A DNA stretch of 64,000 bases from Microplitis mediator (Eukaryota > Arthropoda > Insecta > Hymenoptera > Braconidae). The notes beneath the pieces were generated by a model, which ran no database searches, had not been told where the DNA came from, and worked only from the letters and a program-made list of their open reading frames with translations. Of this stretch, positions 26,049 to 37,426 are shown in pieces (position 1 is the stretch's first letter; each line of letters starts with the position of its first letter). The position numbers were made by a program, and so were the translations under genes. Where the stretch lies: positions 10,204,104 to 10,268,103 of the forward strand of contig NC_079976.1 of the NCBI RefSeq assembly GCF_029852145.1, given 5' to 3'.

Positions 26049-28554
26049 GTAAGTTTTTTTTATATTCTTTTTATATTAAAAATAAAATTTTTTTTAAGTT
26101 TGTTTGTCTTAATATTTTTCTCTTTACTGTCTTTTACTAAAAAACGTTTAAATATAAATGAAATAAAATAAAATAAATAAATTTAAAAAACGATAACGTG
26201 AAAACTACCTGTCCTGTCATGGGATTGGAGGCAGAGTTAAGGCCGACGAGGAGCAAAAAAATTTCACGAGGACCTGAGTGAATTAAATAAGGAGGGGGAT
26301 TTTAAAAAGGGGCGAGATGCGGTCAAGGATGAAATGAAAAGGGAGAACAAACGCTTTTTTTTCTTGACACTTGGATTATAATGCAATTTAACAAAAGGAT
26401 CCTTTTCTCTAATTTTCCATCCAACTTTTTTTTTTGTTTTCTTTTAATTTGAAAATACCGAAAAAGTTTTACTTGTCCCTATTAAAGAATTTATGATTAA
26501 CTTTAGGGTTCGAAATTAGGTTTAAATTATTTTACGAAGTTAAAAAAAACTTCTTTTAACAATTTAAGTCTCCGCTAAATGATTTTTCTAAGAAACAAAA
26601 AAAAAAAAATAGACAAGTAGTAAAATTAAAAATTATTTAATAGATCAAAAAAATTTTTCTCAGAGTTTGAAATCTAAAAATGACAGCTCCAATTATTTAA
26701 ACTTTTTTTAAGATCAAGCCATAAAATTTAGAAAAAAAAAATGTTTATTTTAAACATTTTAATTACGATAATTTTTCACTAAGATAAAAATTTTATTAAA
26801 ATTGTCAAAGATTTATATTTATAAAAAAAAAAAACCTTGAAAAAATCATTTCAATAAAAATTATACAGTATATATGCACACATATATACTATATAATAAT
26901 GTGTAATATAAAAATTAAAATATTAAGAAAACAAAAAAAAATAATTTTTTAAAAATAAATATCGTCATCAGTTTATACGTTTTATTAATCAACGAAAATA
27001 TAAGAGACAGCATCCAACATATATATGGAAGATTGAAGTGAAAGGGAATGTGAATTTTGTGATAGAAAAAAAAAAGTATAAAAAAATTAACAGCAATAAT
27101 AAAAAGATCCACCGGATTATTACTGTTTCACTCTTAAACCATCTCTACAAAGTCGTTTAATCTTTTCTCTCTTCTCTACTATACGCGAATCACAAATACC
27201 GATTCGTCCCTACAAATATATATATATGTATTTTTTTATCATTATCATTATTATTATTATAGTGTTGTGGTTATTATTATTATATACTATCTTTAAGCTT
27301 TTTCCTTTTCTTTATTTTTTTTATTTTTTAACATACACACATGAACATATTAACACGTATATATATATATATATATATATATAAATATATATACGCAAAC
27401 TATCTCTTTTACACGTGTATTTAAAGACGTCATAAGAAAAAGAATCAAATTGCTGTCGACCTTCATCTACAGTATTTTAAAAACTTAAACTGCTTAAAAA
27501 TCTTTAAGATACACCGTTCCTTTATTATATATATATTTGTATATAGAAAAGTGCAGTTGTATAAAAATGGAAAGAAATTTCATTTTAAAATCATTAAATT
27601 AAAAATTTATCTTTCGTTCTTGGGGATGTCGTGTTTTTTAAAATTATGATATTTATAAATAAATATACTAACATTAAAAAAATACTTAGAAATTTTTTCT
27701 TTTGCGGAAGATAATATATTATATAGCTAAGTAAATATTATCCGCTAATTAAAAATACATAATTGAAATAAAATTACTTATTGAAGATCGAAAAAAATGA
27801 GACCTGATTCTTTATTGGTTACTTCAAAATTTACTGACTGATATTGGTTAACCACCAACTTGAAGATATTTATATATTAATCTCTAAACATGACTGATTT
27901 ATTAAATTCGATAATAAAATTATCGATGCGCGTGCTTATACGCGGGTTATAAATTTCTAGTAGCGTAAAATGGACATTTTCATTTTTTAATCAAAAAAAT
28001 ATTCAAATATTTAAAATTTAATACCAGACTTATAATAATTTCTATTTTTATTTATGGCCGAAAAATTTTTTATTATTAGTGATACTTAAGATTTTTATGT
28101 TCACTCGTTAAGTTTTTTAAGGCAAATTAGTAAAAAAGTACTGTCAGTAAAAATTTACTAAGAATTACTGTGTATCAAAAGTAAGCACTGAGTGGTTCAG
28201 TGATATAATTGGGGGTACGAATATGCACTCATATTAAGTACTTTTCACTGACTACTTTTGAAGTAGTAAAAACTATCGAATACTGTAACTAATCAATTTC
28301 ATAAAAATCCTTCACAATTGAATAGCAATCTTAAACAGTACCCCCCTCCTCCCACCCACACACTTTTTTAAAATAATCCGAATGACTTTCAATTTTCATA
28401 ACTGTATTAAAATTTTATTAAAAAAAAAAACTAACAAAAATAAAGCATTAGTTTAAGAAAAGACAACGACGTTATATAATTTCTTTAGAATGTAGATTTA
28501 AAAAAATTACTGATTACAGTTTTCAACTATTTTTCGAAAAAATTTTCCAAAATG

Positions 28555-28675
28555 CCCTGATTAAAATAAACGATTGAAAATGAATAGAAACGATTCAAAA
28601 CAATTCGAAACGATTCAAATTTACTACTACCAGATATACATTAATCATTGAATAAACCGTTTTGTGTAATCAGGG
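28555..28675. mobile_element. CCCTGATTA MITE, copy 1
   Basis: Ends CCCTGATTAAAATAAACGAT and TTTTGTGTAATCAGGG. ACGATTCAAA words repeat internally. It is 121 bases with the same termini as 62625-62775. Confidence 0.6.
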
Positions 28676-29410
28676 TGAACTTTAACTTCAAAAATTTTGA
28701 ATTGTAATTTATCGTAAAGATTTTACTGGAATTTACTGTCGAAATTTTGTTATACATTATTAGATAATTTAAAAAAAATCTAGATTCTTAAGAAATTACG
28801 ACGATACTGAGAGAAATAGTTACTTTTACCGAAAAACTAAAATCTGGATCCAAGAAACAAACTTATTGAAAATTTTTAATGGCGTTTTTTTTCGACTGAA
28901 CAATAAATCGCAATTTCTCAGTAACGATTTTCAAAAAAAAAGTTTTTACTTCAAAATTATTAAATAAACTAATAAATTCTTTGATCGCAACTTGCATAAT
29001 TGGAATAATTAAAATATGGAGATGAATTCAAAATTTTTTATTAAAAAATATTTAAAATTTTGATACGAGAATTTTTTAATTTTTTTTAACAGGGGATCAG
29101 ATATTTCCGGCTCATTTGTTTAAGAGAAAAACTCGACCAAAGTTTCCATTTACTGCGCAAGTGCAACAAAGATAGTACCGAAAAAAGTGCAAACCATTCT
29201 TAAAAATATGTTATTTTTTATTAAGTAAACTTTTTTTTCTACTAATTCCTACGAAAAATACCGTGAGAGTTCTTCATTCAAAAAACAAGTTTATTACAAA
29301 TTTTGAATAAATTTCTTTCTTGGATCAAAACAACATTTGTTCAATAAAAATAATTTTGTCTCAGTTACGTCATTTTTCTTTCCAATTTTTCCTTTAATTA
29401 TTTTTTAATT

Positions 29411-29791
29411 ACAGTAAAAAAGAATTCGTCAAAATCAACAAATATCGTGCGTAAAACGAACTTTTTACACTTATTTATATGTTATTTTAACATGTGAGTG
29501 TTAAAAAAAGTTACACACGTATGTTAAAAGTAAAAATTTTCCAAGAATTCTTGTGTAATGGTCGACATTATTTTTAACATATTTTGTGTGTCGATTTGAC
29601 AGTAACATATAAAAAGTGTTAATTTCGAATAAAATGACATTTTTGTGGGCTAAAAAATCAATCGATTGTGACAGTTCAAACAAGATAAATACTGTGTGTT
29701 AAATTGACACACTAAAGTGTTAAAAATTCAACACTCAGCATTTTAACACACGTTTTTTTTTACACTTTGACGAATCGTTTTTTACTTTGTA
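29411..29791. mobile_element. ACAGTAAAAAA MITE, uninterrupted copy
   Basis: A 381-base element with imperfect terminal inverted repeats (ACAGTAAAAAAGAATTCGTC at left, its diverged complement ending CTTTGT at right). It gives the empty-site sequence for the nested insertion at 45.97 kb. It has no coding capacity; the minus-strand 60-codon frame across it is not protein-like. Confidence 0.75.
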
Positions 29792-30388
29792 ATTATCAAA
29801 ATTTTAATACAGTTATCACAGTTCAAGGTCATAGAATAAATTAAAAAGGGCAAGAGGAGGGGGGCACTTAAAAAATTCCTCAGCCATTAACTTATTTCCA
29901 ATGGCCAATTTACCCCTCATTCTCAAATCTTATTTATTACCTTATTATTTATTCAAAAAATCATTGACTTTTCAAAAGAATATATTAATTTACCAACATA
30001 ATAATTCTACAGTAATTACTATAGATTTTTAATTGCTAAAACGTCTGTCTCCTCATACAAACTATCATCATCACGATCATTTTTTAATCATACACACACA
30101 CGCATACACACATTTGCGCACATATACAGAGATAAAAATATCATCCAATATCATGTTCATAAAGTTTAATGGTTATTAACGTTTGAATATTTATAATAAC
30201 AGTGTATCGACTATCAAGAGGAGGAGCATCGTTTGAAGTGAAGCCGTTGGGTAGGTGGAATATATTATAAAATTACAATTATTAATCATACATTCTCGCG
30301 TACACTCACATCATTTAAAAAAAAAAAGTTCAATAAAAAAAAAAAATAATAATCATGTTGATAATAATAATATAAAATAAAAACTTAC

Positions 30389-31140
30389 CCAGTACGAAGT
30401 GTTGCGGTAGGTCCAGAAGTTGTTAGACCAAGTTCTGAGGTACCAGTTGATGGATCAGCAGCAACAAGTTCGGATAGTACTAAAACAGTTGTTGTTGTAT
30501 TAACTGGTACAGAAACAGCGGTACCATTTCCAGTGACGGAACCAGGACCGGTGGATCCAGAACCAACAGCTGTCACTACGGCACGTGGTAGGTCATCGTC
30601 ATCATGCTGGTGTAATTGCAATTGAGGATAATGATGCAAATGCAAGGTCGCGGCGTTAGTAACATTTGTCGTAACAGCGTGACGAACGTTAACGAGATTC
30701 CGGGTTGACTGTGGGGTAGCTGGTGGTGATGGCGAAGGAGCTGGCGGTGGATACTCGACGACCTGAACACGATCTGCTTCATTTTCGTATATTATTTCTT
30801 TGTCGTGAGTGTACATTACGGTTTTTTGACCATCGTTATAAATTAGGTCGATCATTTTATGCCCGAGTCCGGTTGATGGACTTGACTGTGGACTGCGACC
30901 ATTTTCTTCCTCGTCATCATCTTGATGGTGATGGTGTGGATGATGCTGGTGATGGGTTTGGTGATGTGGTTGGTGATGATGGCGTTGATGATGATGGTGA
31001 TGATTGTACTTGTGGTGAATGTGATCTGTTTCATGGAGATCTATTACATTGACTGGTTGCATTGTTGCTAATAGCACTTCGTCATTTTGATTTTGATTGC
31101 TCAGGCATGATGACGCTGGAGATATTGGCCCTTCTTGTAC
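30389..31140 (-). CDS. grh: Grainyhead, second coding exon (activation region)
   Basis: Part of the Grainyhead transcription factor, which controls epidermal barrier, cuticle and late neuroblast genes in the nucleus. The 752-base exon encodes about 250 residues. It opens VQEGPISPASS, then LLATMQPVNVIDLHETD, matching the Drosophila ATMTNVNVLDLHTD segment as I remember it. A long histidine-rich tract with DDDEEE follows, then IDLIYNDGQKTVMYTHDKE, matching the Drosophila IDLIYNDGSKTVIY segment. The rest is proline/serine- and threonine/valine-rich, typical of a disordered activation region. The acceptor is TTTATAG|GTACAAG (AG at 31142-31141) and the donor ACTGG|GTAAGT (GT at 30388-30387). The exon enters in phase 0 and leaves with two spare bases, which fits the exon at 3959. 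The first ATG inside (MQPVNV) is not the start, because the frame stays open to the acceptor. No frameshift or stop is seen, so the gene looks intact here. Confidence 0.9.
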
Positions 31141-32139
31141 CTATAAATTCAAATTTAAATATTATTTCCCGCGAAATTAGCTCGAAATTTTATAAATTTT
31201 TATGTTCATGGCGCCCAATGATTTTTAAAATTGCTTGTAGTGGTTAAAATTTTAGCTTTACATAAAAAATGTTGTACTAAAATTTGTTGCAAATTTAATG
31301 CTCTAAAAAAAAAGTGATTTTATAAAAATTGCTAAATTCAAAATTAAGAAAGTTATAACCATTTTAAAATCTTATAATTTTAATACTTGTCAAAATGACA
31401 TTAAATAGAAAAAAAAAATTAATCTATCTATGAGTCCTCAAAATTCTTTCACTCAAACTTATGACTAATCATAGAAACTGTACATTACGTCATAAATTAT
31501 CAAATTTTTATAAAAAATTCAATAATTATTATTATAATAAATACTTGAAAAATGGCGCCCAATTAATTTTTAAAAATTACTCGTATCTTCTAAGATTTTA
31601 ATGCCACACCAAAAATTTCTCAACAAATTTTTTAGAAAATTTTACGCTCTACAAAACAAGATTTTTAGCAAAAATTGATAACTTGAAAAATCAAAAAGTT
31701 ACAGTGATTTTAAAATATTAAAATAAAACTATAATTCAAATATTTATTAAAATAAGTAAATTCATTTTATGCATGACTTCAAAAATAATTTAAAGTCAGA
31801 TAATCAAACAAATTGTAATATTATGTTAATTTAATTGCCCAGGAATTCCGTATTTGGCGCCAAGATACAAGAACAATATTAATTTAATCCAAAACTTTAA
31901 AAATTATTTATTTAATCCTATTACTCAAATTTAAAAAACAATTTAATCTAAAATATTAAAATAAATATGCTAATTAAATGTCTCGAATCACAACATACTC
32001 TTTACTCTTTATTATTAATGAACTGCCTTATTTTATACTTGAGAATTTTAATAACCCAAGTTATAAGATCTGACGATAAGAATACCCATGACGTGATTTA
32101 CAACATAATATATAAAATATAAATAAATGATGATCGTAC
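31141..32139 (-). other. grh: grh intron 1, with a diverged internal duplication
   Basis: The 999-base intron lies between the first two coding exons. It contains two diverged, same-direction copies of a roughly 250-base unit (about 31200-31420 and 31550-31770), each opening ATGGCGCCCAAT and sharing later ordered words such as an A/T-rich stretch with CTCTA and AAAGTTA. A third TGGCGCC occurs near 31854. No coding signal was seen. Confidence 0.55.
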
Positions 32140-32202
32140 CGGGGACATGGTGTCCTGGATATGAAGAGTCGAGTTATCAGCGTCCTCAGTGCAAGTCGAC
32201 AT
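32140..32202 (-). CDS. grh: Grainyhead, first coding exon (N-terminus)
   Basis: Twenty-one codons, beginning MSTCTEDADNSTLH and ending DTMSP, read on the minus strand. The ATG at 32202-32200 has a purine at -3 and an in-frame TGA 27 bases upstream, which fixes the start if that stretch is transcribed. The exon ends CCG|GTACGA (donor at 32139-32138) in phase 0, and the next exon opens in phase 0, so the junction reads MSP-VQEGP. Drosophila Grainyhead also begins MST (from memory). On its own the piece is too short to identify; the call rests on the next two exons. The donor is weaker than the GTAAGT donors of the other exons, so an alternative donor is possible. Confidence 0.72.
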
Positions 32203-32348
32203 AGCTCTTACAAAAATAAGTAAAAGTCAATAATAATAATAATAATTAAAAAAACGTTTAAAAAATTAAGACGTAAAGTGTCTTTAGGCAACGGAATTTA
32301 AAATATCACAGGAAACTGCGTCTATGGCACATTAAGTGGCACCTGTAC
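32203..32348 (-). other. grh: Probable 5'UTR part of the grh start-codon exon
   Basis: Upstream of the ATG, a textbook acceptor is seen on the minus strand: an almost unbroken T/C tract (about 32375-32355) followed by CGACAG|GTACAGG, so the exon would start at 32348. The 146 bases between it and the ATG have stops in the reading frame, as expected of a leader. If correct, transcription begins further upstream and at least one non-coding exon precedes this one. A weaker acceptor-like AG just before the ATG (about 32205-32208) is the alternative. Confidence 0.5.
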
Positions 32349-32748
32349 CTGTCGAAAAAAAGAAAAAAAACAAATAAGACAAGTTGAGCCATCAATATAT
32401 ATATATGTATATATAAAGGGTATGTAAAATGAACAGGTTAAAAAAAAATAAGAGTAAGGTTAAATATAAATCGAAAAACCAGAACTGGAAACCACTATGC
32501 AAACAAAAGTATAATTTCATTCATGTAACTCATTGACGGATGAGAAGAAGGAAGAAGTTACAGAGCAGCTTCATTCTACTCTTTAAGAACCAGCCAGTAC
32601 AGGCATTCAAGTTTAGCCTCCACGTTGGCAAAGTAACCTGGCAAGTAGGTATTCGGGAAATAGGTATTGGCGTGTGTCTGGTCACGACGGGGTTAGCATC
32701 ATCACATGCGGAAGAGTTGAATGTGAAAGAAAGAGGAAACAGAATATC

Positions 32749-32815
32749 AACATCAACAGTAGCATCAGCATCAGCATGAGCATGAGTATGAGCATGGGCA
32801 TGGGCATGGTCATCA
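32749..32815. repeat. Hexanucleotide repeat (GCATCA/GCATGA/GCATGG)
   Basis: About eleven imperfect six-base units drift from AGCATC to AGCATG to GGCATG. On the minus strand one frame reads as alternating His-Ala and Asp-Ala, but it has no ATG and is closed upstream by a TGA, so it is not called as coding. It lies between the candidate 5' exon at 32929 and the leader acceptor. Confidence 0.7.
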
Positions 32816-32928
32816 GTAGTGGAAGTAGCATTCAGTAATAGCAAACACAGGCATCAACCATCCGGAGTGTATCTGAGCAAGCAGGAGGAGGAGGTAAAAG
32901 GAGATGAAGCAGGTTCAGCCGGTCTAAC

Positions 32929-33010
32929 CTGATTCTCCAAAGGACCCACCTCCGTTTGTATTTCAAGTAGCCGCACGCCCTCGCGCCCTCCTGGCTACTC
33001 TCTATACACT
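32929..33010 (-). other. Candidate grh 5' non-coding exon (3' end at 32929)
   Basis: On the minus strand a GC-raised stretch ends GAGAATCAG|GTTAGACC, a usable donor, about 580 bases upstream of the leader acceptor at 32348. The 5' limit (33010) is a guess from the base-composition change. Between this and the start-codon exon lies a hexanucleotide repeat. Transcript evidence would decide. Confidence 0.3.
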
Positions 33011-34252
33011 ATACTCTTTCTCTGATATGTATTTGCTTCTTAAACACGGTCAAGAAGTAACGTGTCTTCTTAACACACAACAGCCTAATCTTTTTTAGAT
33101 TAACTATTTGTTACAATTAACAGCAATTCTATAAATTAAGAGACTCGTTTACCGTTTCCCGAAATTATCAGTTTTCGGATTCGGACAGTAGTGAGGGTCA
33201 TTTTCGTGGTTTGTGCAAGTGATTTGTGATGTGACCAGAGGATTTTAGCTACCGAAAGTGATTTCCATTAACGTCAGATAGTTTTAATAAGTTGCCGGAA
33301 TGGTTTTTTGAAAGACCCCTTCTGGAATGTGGACTCCCAAAAAGCTTAATTTCCAGGTTTATTTTTTGGTTTCTGGGGATTTTTACTACCGGTCAGACTG
33401 ACTCAGACAGAAAATAGCCAAAACCAGTAAATAAAAATAAGCTACAAAATTAGCCGGTTTTTTTTAAAAACGGTCTTTTGATGAAAAAATTTGAAAAATG
33501 GTTTTGAATAAAAAATTTACTCACGTGCGTGTACAGAAGTGATGTAGTTGATCCAAAAATGTTGTAATAACGAAAAAAAAAAAAAAAAAAAAAAACTACA
33601 AACTACCAAAGTGTTAACTAAAAAATTATTAGATCACATTTCCGTAACTGTCATCGCATTTTCCACAACACCATCATAGTAATCATAGTAAACAACAATG
33701 TTATGAACAATTATAAATGCTTGAATATAAATTTATCATAAATGTAAAACAGCACTAAAAAAAGGCACTTATCACTGAAGACTAGCGTCTCCTCATGGAT
33801 CCTTAGTTACCGGATAAAAAATAACGTAGCACATAAAATAGAGCACTTTGGCTAATAAACTTTAATGAAATTCATATAAAAAAAATAAATTATAACAATG
33901 TTAACAAATGGTTTAAATAAATGAAAGATGAAGAAGCGAAACGTCGTCGCGTACACACTACACAGACTTCTCTTCTCTCCTCGAAGAACAACATGGCCGC
34001 CTCAACTCCCAGCATCCAAGCCTAAGAGTTCGTTTTTCCCCTTTCTCACCCACCGTCTTCGGTCTTTAAAATACCTATATATCTATATACACACACGATC
34101 AGATGAACCTGTCTTGCTTTAGCGAACACAAAGTATAAGGAACACGAGGTTAAAGCTTGTCGCACTAGCCGCCTACTGGACCAAAGTATCTATCCCACTC
34201 CAAAAGGATCCAACGTTGTATTAAAAAGAGATAAAATATCAACGTATCTCAC

Positions 34253-34440
34253 CTGTAGTACTCTCCCTTGCTCTCCCACTACTTTGGTTACCTGAGTGTC
34301 CTCCGTCTCCACTTCTGCTCAAGTGCCACAGCTCTACTCACATCAGCTTTAAATGTATTCTGTGTCTGTGTCTGTATCTGTGTTACCTGTAATGTATTGC
34401 CCCTACAACAAGCATACTATCGTCTTGGCAGAAACCTTAC
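34253..34440 (-). other. Alternative donor region downstream of the 34.4-kb exon
   Basis: A second strong minus-strand donor, TACTACAG|GTGAGATA (GT at 34252-34251), follows the 34441 donor, and a third, CATTACAG|GTAACA, lies near 34385. If used, these would extend or replace the candidate 5' exon ending at 34441. The stretch is GC-raised compared with its surroundings. Confidence 0.3.
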
Positions 34441-34560
34441 CTGTGTTGGTATCTTAAGACCCAAGCCAGCCTCCCACCATTCAGAGCATCGTTGCTATGG
34501 CTTGACGACGGTCAGCGGTTGAGATACACCTTCCCCAAACTTAAATCCGGGGGGCAGAGA
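34441..34560 (-). other. Candidate grh 5' non-coding exon with strong donor
   Basis: The minus strand shows a GC-raised stretch ending ACCAACACAG|GTAAGG, an excellent donor (GT at 34440-34439). The 5' limit is set by a G-rich run (AGGGGAGG on the plus strand, about 34560-34575). It contains only a short upstream ORF (ATGCTCTGA). The position, 2.1 kb upstream of the leader acceptor on the coding strand, fits a first exon of grh, but linkage is inferred. Confidence 0.4.
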
Positions 34561-37130
34561 GGAGAGGAGGGGAGGGATGAAGGGAATATCTGAAAATTTA
34601 CGAATACTTAGAGCACAGGTAGCCTGTATTATATATATACGATCTACCTGCCTTTGAATTTTATGTATTTGTGGTGTGAATGTGTGTGTGTGTGTGTTCT
34701 TTCTGAATTCATTTGTATAGATCTATAGGGGGTTTTAATTTGTATAGATGAGTTGTCAAGTTGTATTGGTGTGTGGATAAGAAAAAGGATAAGGATTTAG
34801 CTCTTAGTCTTGGGGTCTTGGTTTTCTTAATGGTTTTGGTGTGTACTTGTAACTTGGACTTACTTGGGCACTTGGAACTCATTTTTTTTTATTTTTATTA
34901 ATTTCTTATTTATTTGGTTTAATTAAGAAAGAATATAATAATTAGTATGGATAAAAATTTAATCGTGTGCATGGTGAGCATACATTTTTTTTTTTTAATT
35001 CAAGTGTATAAATTTTTTTCGAAAGTGTGTGTGTGTGGAATAAGAAAGTGGGAGGTGTGTGTGTGTGTTTGTTGCTCAGTTGGAGATTGAAAAATAAAAA
35101 AATAAAAAATGTGCGGATAAAAAAAAATAATTTTTGAAGAGGGAAAATATGGTGGTTTTTAAGTTTATGAGAGACAAGGAGAGAGTGAGAAGAATATATT
35201 TTTAAATGAATAAAAAATAAAAAAAAAAAAATGAGGATGATGATGAAAAATAAAATACGAAATGATGAGGTTAAAAAAGGAAGATGTGAAAAATGGGGAT
35301 ACTAAGAGAAAGAGAATCGCCTGGAGCGTTATATGTAATGGTCGAGGTCTCTAACGTGAAACTCTTCTTTTGCTCTGGTGGTTCGAGAATATAAGCCCGT
35401 TGAGTATCAGTGAGATGAGATAGAAAGAGAGGACAAAATTATATTGGAAGGGATTTTATAAGAAACGAGAGACGATGAGTTGAGTATTACTATGTTGGAA
35501 AATTTTCAATTGGATTCTGATATATATATGTATGCATATGTATTTTTATTCAATGGAAATAGGGTGATGGCTCTATTTTTTAACTTTTTTTAATCCAACG
35601 ATTGATATCTCTATGAAAAATGATCGTTAAAACTTAATAAATATTTCAAATCTTTAAATGTATACGTCAGTTTTAATTAGCTTACAAAAATTTTTATAGC
35701 AAATAATTCAACGATAAATTTAATTTCTATTAAGATTTTTTTGGAGAAAAAAATAATTTATAAAGTAGATTTCTTTAAAAAATTTTTTTACTTTGTCGTT
35801 TTTTTAATTTCAACAACTCAGAGATTTTATAAATAAATATATAAATTTTTGTGAACTAGTCTAAAATTATTTTAATTTTTAAAAATTTTGACCAACATTA
35901 ATTCTATTTTTCATTTAAAATTGATAAAAAGTATTTATTACAAGTAAATTCAAAAATATATTTTGAAAAAATTATTGCCGATAGTTTTAAAGAGTGAATA
36001 ATTAAATATTAGTAATTAATTATAATAGTTAATGACTAAATAAATGACGTGAAACGTGGCTGTCTAATAACGCTAACAATGAAAAACGAAATAAAAAGTT
36101 AATAAGCAGTAGATATTTATAAACATATATATTCATTGCCTATCCAGTCATTGGACTCACCATCGAGCTCAAGATCTCATTCGCCTTAAACTTTATATAT
36201 AGAGTTTAAAACACTCCAGCATCTTAAACCCCACCATTATAAACTTCCATCACCATTACAGGCTCTCTACTCGTCTTCCTCCAGATACATATATACATAT
36301 ATATAATACATACTTTTAAACATCGCAATAACCACAATACGGTTCTCAACCTTTACCATCATCATTTAATGCCTTTCATTCACCATTCAACATTTTAGTC
36401 CAATGTTAATGTTAAGGATCTTCAGCGGCATTGCATGACTTACGATCTTACCGAAATAGATTAAAAACCAGCTATGATGCGTAATATATAATGCATCATA
36501 ACAATCACAACGTTCGTAAAAAGAAGTCCTTCCAAAAATGATGAAAGAAAAAAAGTTTACAATAGTGAGCTTCTAAATTCGAAACAATTTTGGGGTTTGA
36601 GTTAATTTTTAGAACTTTAAATCAAAATTCAAAAGAAAATAAATTTTTAAGTTAGTAGTTTCTTAGGCGGGTTTTTTGAAATTTTTTGAAACATAATTTT
36701 ATTTGATAATTTTGTTGGTTTAATTATGTTAAAAAAAAAATATTCAAATTAACTGTAAAGAGTTTTTGAACTTTATCAGAACTGTTCCAAAAAGAGGAGA
36801 GGTTCAAAAATTTTTTTAATTTTTAAGCTTTATAAAGTTTAAAGAATAATCAATTGAACGTAGAGAAGCAATAACGTATCAAAATCCACCGATTGATTTT
36901 TATATTAAATGATTCTTTAGTCGGAGAGATCAGGGAATAATGGTCCCCCTTAGCCGCTATAATTATTTTTTGCGGATTTTGAGCATCGGTTACTAGTATT
37001 TTTGATCTATCTCGAACGGATTTATCATAAATTTTACCAGTTGCTATGATTTCGCCAAATTTTTTTTTCTCATTTTAGATCCTCGAACTATGATATTTTT
37101 TTGTTCGAAATTGATGAATAAAATCACATA

Positions 37131-37426
37131 CATTGTAAAAAATTAACGGAGTGAACGAGGAATAAATCCGGAGTGAATGCGGAGCGGATGACTGTTTATT
37201 TACTTCTTCCCCTCGGAGTAAAATTCACTCCGAAAGGTAATTCAATTTGACATCGAAAATCCGAATTGGAGTGAATGCAGATTAAAGTAAAATCCAGATC
37301 ACTCCGCTAAAAAAAACCTCCCTATTTATTCCACATTCAGATAGATGTTGTTTTTTAAACTCTGGAACTCTGTATTTTAAATAAAATCCGTAATCACTCC
37401 GCATTTATTTCCAATTTTTTATAGTG
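37131..37426. mobile_element. CACTGTAAAAAA MITE, complete diverged copy
   Basis: Left CATTGTAAAAAATTAACGGA with flanking TA; right end AATTTTTTATAGTG. GGAGTGAATGCGGAGCGGAT and ATTCACTCC are shared with the 1184 copy, and there is no hairpin insertion in this one. Confidence 0.75.

Larger units (their letters stand above)
3960..30388 (-). other. grh: grh intron 2 (26.4 kb)
   Basis: Very long AT-rich intron between the second and third coding exons. It holds the MITEs and repeats listed separately, many (AT)n and poly-A/T tracts, and GC-raised blocks at about 16430-16950 and 18590-18990. Stretches such as 4000-5640, 7480-10950, 11650-13950, 14600-16400, 17000-18550, 19000-24180 and 26400-28500 show only AT-rich, low-complexity intron sequence to my reading. 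Neuron-specific alternative grh exons, known in Drosophila, could lie here, but I did not recognise one. Confidence 0.7.

Noticed and set aside
30723..31052. 109-codon plus-strand frame opposite the grh second exon
   Set aside because: Antisense shadow of the histidine-rich coding exon.
32530..32844. 104-codon minus-strand frame with His-Ala and Asp-Ala repeats upstream of grh
   Set aside because: It begins at a non-ATG codon, is closed upstream by TGA, and its first part is just the hexanucleotide repeat. Treated as leader or intron sequence.
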